Assembly (NCBI RefSeq): GCF_002234675.1
Contig: NC_019860.2
Location: forward strand, 16,856,536 to 16,920,535
Source: Oryzias latipes
Lineage: Eukaryota > Chordata > Actinopteri > Beloniformes > Adrianichthyidae
Direction of reading: 5' to 3'
DNA: 64,000 bases
The translations under genes and the position numbers were made by a program. The notes beneath the pieces are model-generated. The model made no database searches. It had not been told where the DNA came from and saw nothing but the letters and a program-made list of their open reading frames with translations. Below, piece by piece: positions 1 through 10,583 of this stretch. Position 1 is the stretch's first letter; the number at the start of each line of letters is the position of its first letter.

Positions 1-10
1 GTCGCTAGCT

Positions 11-352
11 TCACAGCACAGCTGCATAGACTGACGTTTGAGGTTCTGTCATACTGACTCCCTTCTCCAAGGAGCAGTAAAGTTTTTCCAAGGGAAAATA
101 CTCGGGACGACACCACTCTTCAGGCAACGAACGACGCAGCCGCACCACATCCGGAGCGAAGTGCCGGCAGCAGACGGTGCTACCTGTGTTTACATTAAAA
201 CTATGCCCTTCTTCTCTTCGGATCGCCTGTATCCATTTGGGTTTCAGGTTTGGATCCACAGGAAAATAATGAAATGAAAGGCTGGGCTGTTTTTGGTTGG
301 AAGACGAACAGCCTGGAACACAACAGAAACTGCAACTCTTCGACTCTGCCAT
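11..352 (-). CDS. THAP-type zinc-finger protein (short gene or first exon)
   Basis: The 113-codon frame opens at 352-350 and stops at 11-13. It begins with a THAP domain, a C2CH zinc-binding fold that recognises specific DNA: the CCVPGC cluster (Cys11/Cys15), the conserved Trp in PKWIQAI (W40), then CCRHF giving the C-x2-H pair (Cys61/His64), followed by LPEEWCRPEYFP where family members carry their AVPTLF-like box. THAP proteins are nuclear, chromatin-associated DNA-binding factors, several derived from P-element-like transposases. Only the N-terminal module is visible. Real THAP proteins are usually longer, so this may be exon 1 spliced onto sequence left of the window; GTATGA around 47-42 on the minus strand is one possible donor. 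I cannot name the paralogue. Confidence 0.75.
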   Translation of the reverse strand: MAESKSCSFCCVPGCSSSNQKQPSLSFHYFPVDPNLKPKWIQAIRREEGHSFNVNTGSTVCCRHFAPDVVRLRRSLPEEWCRPEYFPLEKLYCSLEKGVSMTEPQTSVYAAVL

Positions 353-404
353 TCTTCATATGTGCCGCTATGCTAACAGGAAGTTGTTTTACACGTCATT
401 GACG

Positions 405-490
405 TATTTCCGGTCGAAAAATGCGGAAGTGTGAAAAGGTCTATTGTGCGCTAAGACAGTCACTCCACTGCATCATGGGAGATGTAGTGC
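405..490. promoter_or_regulatory. Promoter of the THAP gene with ETS-like and ZNF143/SBS-like motifs
   Basis: Upstream of the THAP start codon lie TTCCGG (about 409) and CGGAAGTG (about 424), both ETS-type cores. At 471-488 the minus strand reads ACTACATCTCCCATGATG, close to the ZNF143/Staf binding consensus (ACTACAATTCCCAGCATGC). There is no clear TATA box. The layout is that of a housekeeping promoter about 60-140 bp upstream of the start codon. The motif match is by eye. Confidence 0.5.
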
Positions 491-1854
491 CCGTAATCCG
501 CCGACCGCAGAAAGACCAGCGTCTTTGAGCTTCATGGTTTTGTTCACTTGTTCCAGTCTGATACCAGATTCTGTGGGAAGCTACACCGCTAAAGACGAGC
601 TTTAGCTGGTATTTTTGTTAGAACAGAGAGACTTTTTTGCGCTAAATCGAAACAAGGAAGTGAATACTTTAACCACTTCTGATTGGTCAGACTGATGACA
701 TGTGATTAAGCCTTCAAGAATGATTGGTGGAGACAGTTAAAGGGGCGGGACTTTTCCTTACACATTTATAGCTGCAGCTAAATCACGCTATCCCGTTATT
801 CTTATCAAAATATCTTTAATAGAATCATATAAACACAAAAAAAAAATATTTTATGATATTTCATATTCTTAACTTCTCAGTGTTTTATCAGGGCCTGTTT
901 GGATGAACAAAGAGCTGATTTCCTGGAGATGGTAATAATTGCTTTTAGATCAGTTAATGAGGGCAATTTCTCACGGCACACTTGACCATCTCCCACGGCA
1001 CACTAGTGTGCCGCGGCACACTGGTTGAAAAACACTGCTCTAGGATTCATTGCTAAAGGTGAGGATAAAGAGGCCCCACCCCCCCTAAAAGCACACATTT
1101 GATCTCAAATATGAATTGGAACCAGATCATCTCAGTTTCATCATTGGTCTTCTTGGGTCGGTTTCATGTTCCGCTTCCCTCCGACTCCAGTTTGGACATA
1201 AACACGGGAACCAGGTTAAAAGGTTCAGTTCACTTGCAAGTGAACTCTGGTACAACTCACTTTTTTGTGAATGACACACGGCTTCCTGAAGGAAGATCAA
1301 AAAGCAGGTTTGTGAAATTGAAATGAGTTTGAACATCATTTGAATTAGCGTAACTCTTCGGCTGTTTTCCAAATGAGTGTTATTCAGATGGATTCCGATA
1401 GCTGAGAATAGCAAATTGCGCGGATGTATAACACTTTACTTGTAGTGAAGTCTTTACGCAATTAGCGTAAACCGGAAGATTCCGACGCTTTGGTTGGGTT
1501 ATTTTGGACTGATTGCTTAAATGGTTGAAGAGTTACGATAAATCAGGGAGCGTGTGCTGTGTGCTGAGAGTTAAGCATGTTTGTTTGATGAAGAGTGAAT
1601 TTTTGAGTAACACCCCCCTGGTGGTTACTCTGGGAACTACATCTGCATCTAGCTGGCCTGATTTTCAAAAAACCTTATAACTGAGAAGCCAAATGGCTGA
1701 TTTTCGCATCAGTTTTTTATCCTCACTGTGCTTTTGTTTATGTATTTCGGAGGCTATCGTGCTTACATTAATTTCATTTTATTTTAACTATTTAGGTTTA
1801 ACTATTTGAGATCCCAACAGAGAAAATGTCCATTTCAAAGACTGGACGTCCTAC
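491..1854. other. Gene-poor interval between the THAP and connexin exons
   Basis: No convincing exon was found on either strand. I looked specifically on the minus strand for a second connexin exon (the CxxxCxxxxC and FPxSHxR motifs of the first extracellular loop) and did not see one. The interval is AT-rich and includes one interspersed repeat (965-1038). Confidence 0.5.
965..1038 (-). repeat. Interspersed repeat with GTGTGCCGTGG motif, copy 1
   Basis: Reading the minus strand, the segment starts CAGTGTTTTTCAACCAGTG and then repeats the motif GTGTGCCGYGG three times. A second, shorter copy in plus orientation lies at 55708-55760. The CAGTG..TTTTCAACC start resembles hAT-type terminal sequence, but no second terminus was found. 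Confidence 0.5.
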
Positions 1855-2091
1855 CTGTAGTGTGTTGCACACAAAGTCCGACTGCTCGTCCCCCCAGACG
1901 GTCTCCGCGGCAACCATCAGCACCATGACCCGAAAAAGGAACAGCACCGAGAGCCAGATTTTACCCAGAGAGGTGGAGTGACGATTGGCCCCCACCAGCT
2001 GAGCGTACAGAGCGGGCCAAGACATCCTCTGGACGCGCAGAGGGGCAGCAGCTGCGGCTCCGCCGGGCTGAACACAGGTCCAGCCTCCAGC
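1855..2091 (-). CDS. First coding exon of a beta-type connexin (orphan, partial)
   Basis: Codons run from ATG at 2025-2023 to 1855 (57 codons, phase 0). The translation starts [19 protein letters not shown] and contains [14 protein letters not shown] (first membrane span), [13 protein letters not shown] and the first extracellular-loop cysteine in CNTLQ. This is the conserved N-terminus of connexins, most like the Cx26/Cx30 or fish Cx30.3 group. Connexins form hexameric gap-junction channels. Upstream there is a good acceptor (pyrimidine tract and CAG at 2094-2092), as expected for the usual 5'-UTR intron. Unexpectedly, the frame ends exactly at CAG|GTAGGA, a strong donor, instead of continuing with PGC. 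Most connexin coding regions are not interrupted here. Either the gene gained an intron and continues left of the window, or this is a decayed fragment. Confidence 0.7.
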
Positions 2092-2773
2092 CTGGAACAC
2101 GGAGAAGGAGGATACAGGGGATGAAAAGGAATGAAGGGGTGAGGAGGCAGGAGACGGCCCGCCGCCAGCATTCGTGTGAACTGATCAACCCCCCTTCCCA
2201 CTGGACCGAGCCCACTCTGAGGAAAACACACGGATCCCAGTGTCCGAACCTGAGCTCTGCCGCCCACACAACCCACGTTTCCCTCTGGGATCAGGTCACG
2301 CAGAGGCTGCAAACCACAGAAAACGGTGAAACTTGAAGGACTTGAACACTGCCGACTTTAGCAAACTTCCTAAAGACACTTTTTCTTGTAAAATGTCCGA
2401 TTTTTGTTTATTTTTGCCACTCATGAAACCAAAAACAAAAAAACATCATGACTAATAAGATACAATCAAACACTCTTCTGCCTTGTATGAATGAAACTTT
2501 GACATACACTTCCAAATTGATGTTGGCTCAAAAATTGACTTCCTGTTATAGATTACCAAAATAAAACCCACGTCGGAGGAGAAAGTTGCACAAAAACAGG
2601 CAAGACAAAGAGAGAACATGTTATTTTAGATAAAAAAAATACAAAATGATTTACTAAGATATTAAAAAATAATATTATAAATGTATATATACTATAGATA
2701 GAAAGACAGGTAGAATTTATCCAATCAGTTAACAAGAACATATAACCAATAAAAACAGTTCTTTGAGTACAGA

Positions 2774-2842
2774 AATAATACTAATACTAATATTAATAAT
2801 ATTACTACTACTAATACTAATAATAATAATAAAATAATAATA
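2774..2842. repeat. Imperfect TAA/TACTAA microsatellite
   Basis: Runs of TAA, CTAATA and TACTAC triplets over about 70 bp. Confidence 0.8.
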
Positions 2843-3714
2843 CATTTTATTTATTTGGTATCTTTCTGGGCACCCAACGTCGCCTTAGAAGTAAAAAAAA
2901 CAATCATAAAACGCAGTTACCGGAATAAAACAGTAGTTAAATTCATCAAATAAAACAAAACAACATAAAAATATAAAAAATAAATAAATAAAAGTGCCAT
3001 GAGTACACAGGATGACAAAAAAGGAGAAATACAATGGTAAAAGAAAACTACAGAAAGTAATACTATTGTTTTAGTATTTATGCATCAACTATGGACATTT
3101 GGTTTGAGATGTTTCAGCACTAAATGAGACTGTATTTTGTTGATAATTTTACAGTTTTTCATCATCAACACTCTACAGTTGCGTATGTTTTTATATTTTG
3201 AGCATTCATACGTTTCAAGGAGCCTCTTTTAGGGACTCTTAGAGACTTGAAGGACTGTAAGTTTACCTGAAATGTAGGTGAGGGGGGGTTATGTAACTCT
3301 TTGTGTTCACACCTGTCCTCAGGTAGAGGCCTAGGTGGGTGTAAAGACTCTTGGAATCGGATCAGGGCACCTCCATGTTCTTCTCATGGCAGTGGAAAAG
3401 AAGGTTTGTGTGTTGAAAAAACTTCCTGAAGTCAAAAGTGGAAAATATTCTGCCTCGTTTCATCTACTAATAATGGTGCAGATGATGTTGAGGCATCGGT
3501 GACTGTTAGGGAGTCTTTAGTGAGATAATAGAGCCTCTTATTTCCGATGAATATCGGTGAAGGGGGATCAGTGTCGGGGTCGGACTCAAAGAGCCTCTGT
3601 TTGATGCCTCGGTCCCAGCGGCTGGTCCTGGGTCAGCCAGCAGGAGAACAGAGGAGGGCCTGTCTCTTACTGTACAAACACACTGTACAGTGCTCACACT
3701 CACGCGAGTGCGTA

Positions 3715-3716
<2 letters not shown>

Positions 3717-3751
<35 letters not shown>
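3717..3751. repeat. TG dinucleotide microsatellite
   Basis: About 17 uninterrupted TG units, seen directly. Confidence 0.95.
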
Positions 3752-3753
<2 letters not shown>

Positions 3754-4174
3754 CTGTAGGGGGGGAGCAGGGCATGTGACTGAATAGTAGGTTTCAGGTC
3801 TGTAGGTGGTTGACTGATCCCAGACCAGCCATCCTTTGAAGAGTTGGACCAGTTTCTGGAGTCTTTTGACTTCCTGTTAGTAACATACCAACAATGGGAT
3901 TGAATGGAATTCCTGCTGTAGTAAACAAATGACTTATTTATTTTAATCTACTATTATTTTAACCAAAAATGAATGGTTTCTCCCAGACTAAACTGAAAGG
4001 CTGTGAAAACATGATCCTATTAATGCTTCTAGGGAGGCTCTTTGCCCCTTTTGACACTGTGATCTAACATTGATCAAAGCAGAAGGTCGTGAAAAAAAAC
4101 AACAACTATTTGGCACTTTGGGAACTGTCACAGAAAAGTTTAAAAAAGAATCACAAAGCGGTAAAAGGTGCTCT

Positions 4175-4387
4175 TAAACCTTGTGCTATCCTAGGCACTT
4201 TAACATTGGGAGTTGGGTCATCTAGACCCACTAGACAGTGCTCTGAACCTTTTTTCTTCAATGATTTGTGATCTTCACTGGTGTCCATGGATTACATGAA
4301 ATCTTCTTCACCTTTATCCACCTTTGTCATGGTAGGGAGAACACGTCAAAGTAAGGGTGGGGTCATCTAAGATAGCACAAGGGTTAA
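4175..4387 (+). mobile_element. MITE copy A, TIR AACCCTTGTGCTATC family
   Basis: The left end carries ACCTTGTGCTATC and the right end GATAGCACAAGGGTTAA, which are inverted complements. The interior includes GGGTCATCTAGACCCACTA and CTTTATCCACCTTTGTCAT. Further copies occur at 11117-11419 and 15311-15507. No coding capacity, so it is a non-autonomous inverted-repeat element. Confidence 0.8.
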
Positions 4388-4556
4388 GCCGACTTCTATA
4401 GAAATTAAAACCAACTTTTTATTTTGAAAGAGCAATGCACATCTTATTTTGAAATTTGTAACTCAGGAATGGTTTATTTATATTTGTCAATATTGATTAT
4501 CTTATGTATATATTATGGTAGAGTATTATTATATTTAGTTTTTTAGTCAATCTGTT

Positions 4557-4658
<102 letters not shown>

Positions 4659-4971
4659 ATTGAAAAGTAGTATTGTTATTTAAAGTTGAAAAAATACTCA
4701 GAGAAAACAAAAAGCACAAAAGTAACTACCAGACAAAAATTGATATTTTACCTCAGTTAAAAGTTGAACAAAATAGATGAAACTTAAAAATAAAAATTAT
4801 ATATTTTACTTTGTTAAAAATAAATAAATAAAAACACCGGAAACGGAAACTCTAGTAATTCGTTGCTTCTTCGTTGCTGCAGCCTTGACTCTACAAACAA
4901 GAAGTCGGAAGAGTCTGTCTGGATTTTTCTTTTCTTTTTTTCTTTTAAAACAACACCACCGAGAAACGTAA

Positions 4972-6319
4972 ATGGCTTTAGAATCCAGAATCACTCAAGA
5001 AGAAATTAAAAAGGAGCCAGAGAAACCCATTGACCGGGAGAAGGTAAAAACAGCGGCTCGTTAGCCACGGATGTAGCTAGCAGCCTGGTTTGCTAGGCTA
5101 ACAACATGCTAAAGGGTATTAAACACAATAACGTCCAACGCCGAAAGCAGCAAAAATTACTATTTTTGTGGCTGAATTTTGCTGCTAAAGGTAGTTTATA
5201 AAAGTCTATTTAAATTAACCCAATAAGTGATTTAATGGTTAAAAGAAATCAACCGTTTTGGTGACATACGCGTGCTAGGGTTAGCCTGCTAGCTGATGGC
5301 TACATCATGTGAGATTACCAGGGTCCTGGTCCCTCGTGTCCCCCTACATTTGGGTCGCGTGGGCTTATGTTCTGAAGGGAGGCTTTATTCATGTGCTTTT
5401 TGGTCGAACCTGTTTAATCGGGTTTCCCGAACTTTGGATCAGTGGGTTCTAGAACCTCAACCCCCCCTTCCCCACCCTCCCTCGCTGAGACTAAAGTCGA
5501 TACTACGACATTGAACTGGAACCACTTGGATTGTAAAATAATTGTAAATTATTTACTTAAAAATGCAGTACAATACATTTATCACATGCAGTGGTTTTAA
5601 ATGTATCAATATAGCGCGAGGGGCAGGCAGTCTAATAGAATTCAGCAGCTGGCACACAGTACACTTCCGTTTCACTTGCAAAATAAAAGCATTTAAAAAA
5701 GGTCTTTGGACCCAGTATTTCAGTTACTGTTTAAATGTAATGCCTGTATTCTTTTTTGCAGACCTGCCCTCTTCTGCTGCGAGTTTTTACCACCAACAGC
5801 GGCCGCCACCACAGAGTAGACGAATTCGCTCGAGGAAATGTTCCCTCAAGTGAACTGCAGATTTACACGTGGTACGTAACTGGTTCCGACTTCCTGGTAC
5901 TTTAACCCAAGAGTCCAAATGAAATCTAAAGTGAGTCTATTTCTTTCATTTTTTTTTTTTTTTTGGCCAGGATGGATGCCACTCTGAAAGAACTCACCAG
6001 TTTAGTGAAGGAGGTTTATCCAGAGGCCAGAAAAAAGGGGACCCACTTTAGCTTCGCTATAGTCTTCCCTGATCTCAGAGGGAAAATGTACAAGTACGTA
6101 TAATTGTCGTAAACAGCTGTGAATTGGTTTTTTGCTTTGATTGAACCTGTTTTGTTCTGTAGGTTCAAAGAGATCGGCAGTACGATATCTGGCAGAAAGG
6201 GTCCAGATGACTCCATGACCTTGCAGTCTCAGCGGTTCCAGATTGGGGATTACCTGGATATCGCCATCACGCCTCCCAACAGAGCCCCGCCTCTTGGCCC
6301 ACGAATGCGTCCTTTCTGA
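4972..6319 (+). CDS. sap18: Histone deacetylase complex subunit SAP18
   Basis: Four exons join in frame: 4972-5043, 5762-5871, 5971-6093 and 6163-6319, giving 153 aa, the length of human SAP18. The start MALESRITQEEIKKEPEKP and the C-terminal QIGDYLDIAITPPNRAPP are nearly identical to the vertebrate protein. SAP18 has a ubiquitin-like fold. It is a subunit of the Sin3-HDAC corepressor and, with RNPS1 and Acinus or Pinin, of the ASAP/PSAP complexes that act at exon junctions in the nucleus. All introns are GT-AG. The Trp codon of YTWMD is split over exons 2 and 3, and a Lys codon over exons 3 and 4. Exon 2 continues as TCPLLLRVFTTNSGRHHR. No sign of decay. Confidence 0.98.
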
Positions 6320-6397
6320 ACCCATGCTCACCTAAATATGTGCTTTGATTGACAACTCTATTTCATTTGTGTCTTCAGTAGTTTTGTGTCATTTTCT

Positions 6398-6424
6398 AAT
6401 AAAAAAAAACTTGTGTTCAATAAA
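6398..6424 (+). terminator. Poly(A) signals of sap18
   Basis: AATAAA occurs at 6398-6403 and again at 6419-6424, 79 and 100 bp after the stop codon. It defines a very short 3' UTR. Confidence 0.85.
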
Positions 6425-6530
6425 GACTTTTCATTTCAAAAATTCACCCTTTTGTTTTTTCTTTCTTGGTCACTAAAATAGTTCGTCACTTTATTTTGAA
6501 AGGTAGGCCTACAGATTGCAGTCTCCGGTC

Positions 6531-6540
6531 GCGCATGCGT
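6531..6540. promoter_or_regulatory. NRF1-type site in the rtraf promoter
   Basis: GCGCATGCGT matches the palindromic NRF1 core TGCGCATGCGCA and lies 96 bp before the rtraf start codon. The sap18 3' end is only about 100 bp upstream, so the promoter is compact and TATA-less. Confidence 0.55.
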
Positions 6541-6635
6541 AGATTCTCAAACAGTCAGCTAGCAGCAAACTAGCGTAGTTAGCTTTGCTGCGGCGTGAAA
6601 ACACGTTTTCTCTATCAGAAAATCTCCAAGGTGAA

Positions 6636-9600
6636 ATGTTTCGTAGAAAACTCACTGCTCTGGATTATCACGACCCCGACGGATTCGATTGTTCGGGTAA
6701 GAAAACGTTTAAATACGGCGAAGGGGGGAGAAATTCACCCGTTTCCAGCTGACGTTGTCATTATTGTGGAGCCGAACTAAAACTACCCTTCTAAAAATAG
6801 CAACTTTATAAGTTATGTGTTCAAAATAGCAACAAGAAAGATTCAAATGTCGTTCTATTTATAGTTTAGAAAGTTTACTGTACCATAATTAATTCGGCGT
6901 AGACAGCTTCATGATTTGATCTACTTAATTGAAGAAATTATAACTTTTTTTTTAGCTGCTTGCTAGTTTTTCTAAAACGTTTGCGTTCGTGCATCACTAT
7001 GCTAGTTTATACAATTGTTTTCAGGCTCTGTGTCCAACTACACCCAAAACCCATAGCTACTAGTACTTAATGCGCATTTCAAAGTAAACCAGGTTGAACT
7101 TTGACCAGATGACTGCAGTGCTTCTACATGATCTGCAGATGAGACTCAGTTCAGGAACTGCATCGTGTGGCTGGAAGACCAGAAGATCCGACACTACAAG
7201 ATAGAGGACCGAGGTAACTTGAGGAACATCCCCAGCTCGGACTGGTCCAACGCCTTTCAGAAAGTGAGTGTCTGCTGTGCTGCAGCGTCCCCCCACCCGA
7301 ACCTTCGGGGTTCTGACTGTGTGTGTGTGTGCAGTATCTGCAGGACCTGAACTGTCCGTTTGGCGCAGAGGAGAGGAAAGAAGCTGTGGACTGGTTACTT
7401 GGCCTGGCTGTGCGATACGAGTATGGAGATAACGGTGAGATTCAGCAGTGGCAGGAGCATTTGTGGGGGGGTGCAGTACTCAACAATGACCACTAGATGG
7501 AGATAGTAAAAGGAAATTCAACTAGTCTGATTCAGAAGTCCCTCCAAAATAGGGGCGATTAAGCCAGTAATTATTTTCAAAACAAAGAAGGGGAGATACT
7601 GCTGTTACCCTAAAATCATCCCCTCTACCCCTTTTTTCTTTGCTCTTCTTTATACAAACAAAATACAAAAGAAGCTGCATCACGCAAAACCCGGAAAAAA
7701 TTTAATTCTGAACATTTACCATAAAATAGTAAGTTGCTAATGACTTAATTCCCTCACCTTTTCAAAATAAAAGGAGGAAATATTGCTTGGACTGTTGACC
7801 ACAAGATTTGCGGTAGCTTTATACTGAAACATCAATCATTGTTTTTGAACAAGTGCAATGACACATATTTTTGTGTCTCTCTAAACCCTTTTAGATTATT
7901 TTTAGCGTTTTTGTTTTATTTTGTTTTTTTAAACAGTTGTAAAAAGAAACTAATGTGAAGTTTTGTATATGTTTTTCCAAGTTACACACTATAGCTCTGT
8001 GGGGGAGTATTTAGCATCACCCCTGTGTGTGTGTGTTTTTGGTTTTCTTCTGGGATACTTTGTTGCCAACTTTTCAGCTCTGCAGCATCAAATTCGCCCA
8101 CAAAATGAATTATTCTGAACGTTGGACGTTGGTAGTTGTTGGAGCGCGCTCAGTAAGGCCCTTTAAGGGTTGAGAAATTACAGGGTAAACACCCCGTTTT
8201 GATTGCAAATACTTTTAAAAAACAATCAAATGAGGTCTATAGAGAAATGCATCAATAAAATGAGTAAATATTAGCCATAAATATTAGCAGACACTAGAAG
8301 TGAAAAGGGATCAATTTGTTTCTGGAACCAGTCCCCCAGTGGCAACCTTGGGTACTACATTAACTTCATATTATTGTATATTTCTGTTTAAAGAGCTTTT
8401 TTATTTCACCAGACAAAACTCCTGTATTAAATATCTTAGTTTTGACACTAGGTGGAGCTGCTGCCCCAAACATGTCAGCTTCTGCAAGAATGAGGAATTG
8501 CGGAAGGAAGAACTGTTTGTGGGCAACAATAAAGCACATAATTTGCAAATAATTTATGTTTTTTTTCATTTTCCCCCTGTTTTTGCTGTCAAATAAGACA
8601 AAAAACACCAAACTGAGATCACTCTAGACATGTCTTGTAGTCTGCAGTTACTGCAGGCTCACAAGGTGAAAATCTTGGCTACATTTTGAAATAATTCACC
8701 ACTTTCTGTGGTCGTCAGGGGGCAGAAGTTGGATCACCGTTTTTGTTGTTGATTTATTTTATCAGTTGAAAAGTACAGGAACTGTCAGCCGCTGGCGTCC
8801 GGGAACAGCGACAAAGCGGTGGATCCGCTCCTCAACCTCGACAGTAAGTCTCTGTTTTCACTTCTGCTACTGGAAAACTTTTTATGTTATATTTTTTTTA
8901 CATTTTGTCACATTCTTTTTCCAGGTAATTCTCCGGATTTCAAGGCAGGAGTTACGGCTCTGGCCAACATCCTGAAGATCCAGCGACACGACGATTACCT
9001 GGTCATGCTTAAGGTGGAATGAAGAGAGGGTTCATTCCCCATTTGAGTCAAGTTTGAAATGATTTATCCTTAATTTATCTCAAGTTTTTGCCTTTTTTTT
9101 GTTTGTGTTGTTTTCCCATTCTCAGGCCATTCGCATTCTGATCCAGGAGCGATTGTCTCCAGAGGCGATCACCAAAGCCAACCAGAGCAAGGAGGTAAAT
9201 GGTGGCCTTAGTGTTCAGCTATGTTTACGTCGCCCTCGGCAACGCGCCTTCAAGCTACCACTTGCAGTGAAAAGTCTATGTCGTAGATGCACGTTTAGGG
9301 GCTACCGTGTTAGTTAACTAAAGTGCGTTAAAAGTTAAACCAGTTGAACTTTGACCTGTCAGGGACTCGGATTTGGGAGTGTCAACTTTTTGAAAATTGA
9401 TCGTGGATTCATACGATTTTTTACAGCTTGAACATTTTGCACCAAGACTTTTCCAACTGCAGGTTTGCTAGTAAACGGTAGAAATGGGAAAGAAGAAGGA
9501 GGAGTAGCCCCTCCCTGCTAGTCCAGTGTGAACATTCCAGAGGCATTTCTACATCTTGTTCTCCTCCCCCCCAGGGCATTCCGGTCTCCTTAGAAAAGCA

Positions 9601-9858
9601 CATCCTGGGTTTCGACACTGGAGGTGAGATCTCTTGATCATTTTTGGAGGCGTCTCCTGAAGTCAGAGGGGCATAAAAATAAAAACGTCTGGTCGCATTG
9701 CAGACGCCACTCTGAACGAGGCGGCGCAGATCCTGCGCCTGCTGCACATCGAGGAGCTGCGGGAGCTGCAGACCAAGATCAACGAGGCCATCGTGGCCGT
9801 GCAGGCCATCATCGCCGACCCCAAGACAGACCACCGGCTGGGGAAGGTCGGCAGATGA
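6636..9858 (+). CDS. rtraf: RNA transcription, translation and transport factor (RTRAF / C14orf166 / hCLE)
   Basis: Eight exons join in frame: 6636-6696, 7139-7263, 7335-7434, 8766-8843, 8925-9013, 9126-9194, 9575-9623 and 9704-9858, giving 241 aa against 244 in human. The start MFRRKLTALDYHDPDGFDC, the block VWLEDQKIRHYKIEDRGNL and the C-terminus ending DPKTDHRLGKVGR are close to identical to vertebrate RTRAF. The protein belongs to the tRNA-splicing ligase complex with RTCB, DDX1, FAM98 and ASHWIN. It also associates with RNA polymerase II and cytoplasmic RNA-transport granules. The least conserved segment is exon 4 (CQPLASGNSDKAVDP), as in other species. The donor of exon 5 is GTGGAA, weaker than the others. 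Confidence 0.98.
9225..9345. mobile_element. Harbinger-like MITE fragment in rtraf intron 6
   Basis: The segment AACGCGCCTTCAAGCTACC followed by AAAAGTCTATGT and GCACGTTTA parallels the segment at 58005-58075 (AACGCGCGTTCAAGCGACC, AGAAGTCTATGT). It looks like a decayed copy of the same non-autonomous family. Confidence 0.45.
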
Positions 9859-10093
9859 GGGGCGGCGAGGAAACAGGAAAAGGATAAACCAGTTTTTGTT
9901 GCCATAAAGGAGGACGGACTTTGGTTTTGTTTTTTTTTGGTTATGATGAGATGAAGCAGAAGTTCCGATTATGAAAAACTGGTTTTAATGGCAGTGATCT
10001 CTGCCCAGACTGGGGTTTAAACCCGTCCCCCTCCTGCTGTTGCGTCTTCCTCTCACACCTGTTTGTGTTTTTTGTTTTCTGCAGAAAAGATGA

Positions 10094-10099
10094 AATAAA
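10094..10099 (+). terminator. Poly(A) signal of rtraf
   Basis: AATAAA lies 236 bp after the rtraf stop, in GATGAAATAAACGG. It faces the nid2 poly(A) signal about 100 bp away. Confidence 0.8.
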
Positions 10100-10202
10100 C
10101 GGTTATAAAGCAAATGTTCCTCACAGGCTCCTGTAGCTCTTTTTTTCTTTTCTTCTACCGAATCAACAAGCTCCCAAGGCGCCGTCAAGTATCAAATCAC
10201 AT

Positions 10203-10208
10203 TTTATT
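10203..10208 (-). terminator. Poly(A) signal of nid2
   Basis: TTTATT on the plus strand is AATAAA on the minus strand. It is the first good signal downstream of the candidate terminal exon of nid2 and gives a 3' UTR of about 400 bp. Confidence 0.6.
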
Positions 10209-10583
10209 GTTATAAATATCTCATCAGCAGAAAAGGGATATTGAAATTGGAACCAATAAAAAAAAAAAAGGGGGTGGAGTTAGTGCAGAGGTGAGTTCAG
10301 GCAGTGGACACGGTGACGTTTGGCCTCAGAGTTTACAATCTTTAGGCGATTGTGGCTTTTAATCGATACAAAATATAAAAAAATACAGTAAAAACTTTAG
10401 GAATGAGGTATAAAACAAATGTACAGAACTGTGGGTTATATCTTCAGAGGGACTGGAGGGGAGCGGCTCTCCTGGACCGCAGGAAGTCCTTCCGTCCGTC
10501 TCCCGCCTTCTGTCCGGGGGTTTTGCCCCCTCCACCACTGAAGCGCCGATAGCCCCGCCCTCCCCGTAGCTGCAGGCTGGTGG

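Noticed and set aside
353..1850. Search for connexin exon 2 on the minus strand
   Set aside because: No PGC.NVCYD or FP.SH.R coding block seen, so the continuation is not in this window.
1917..2312. Overlapping 102-131 codon minus-strand frames
   Set aside because: They cover the connexin exon in other frames and have no domain of their own.
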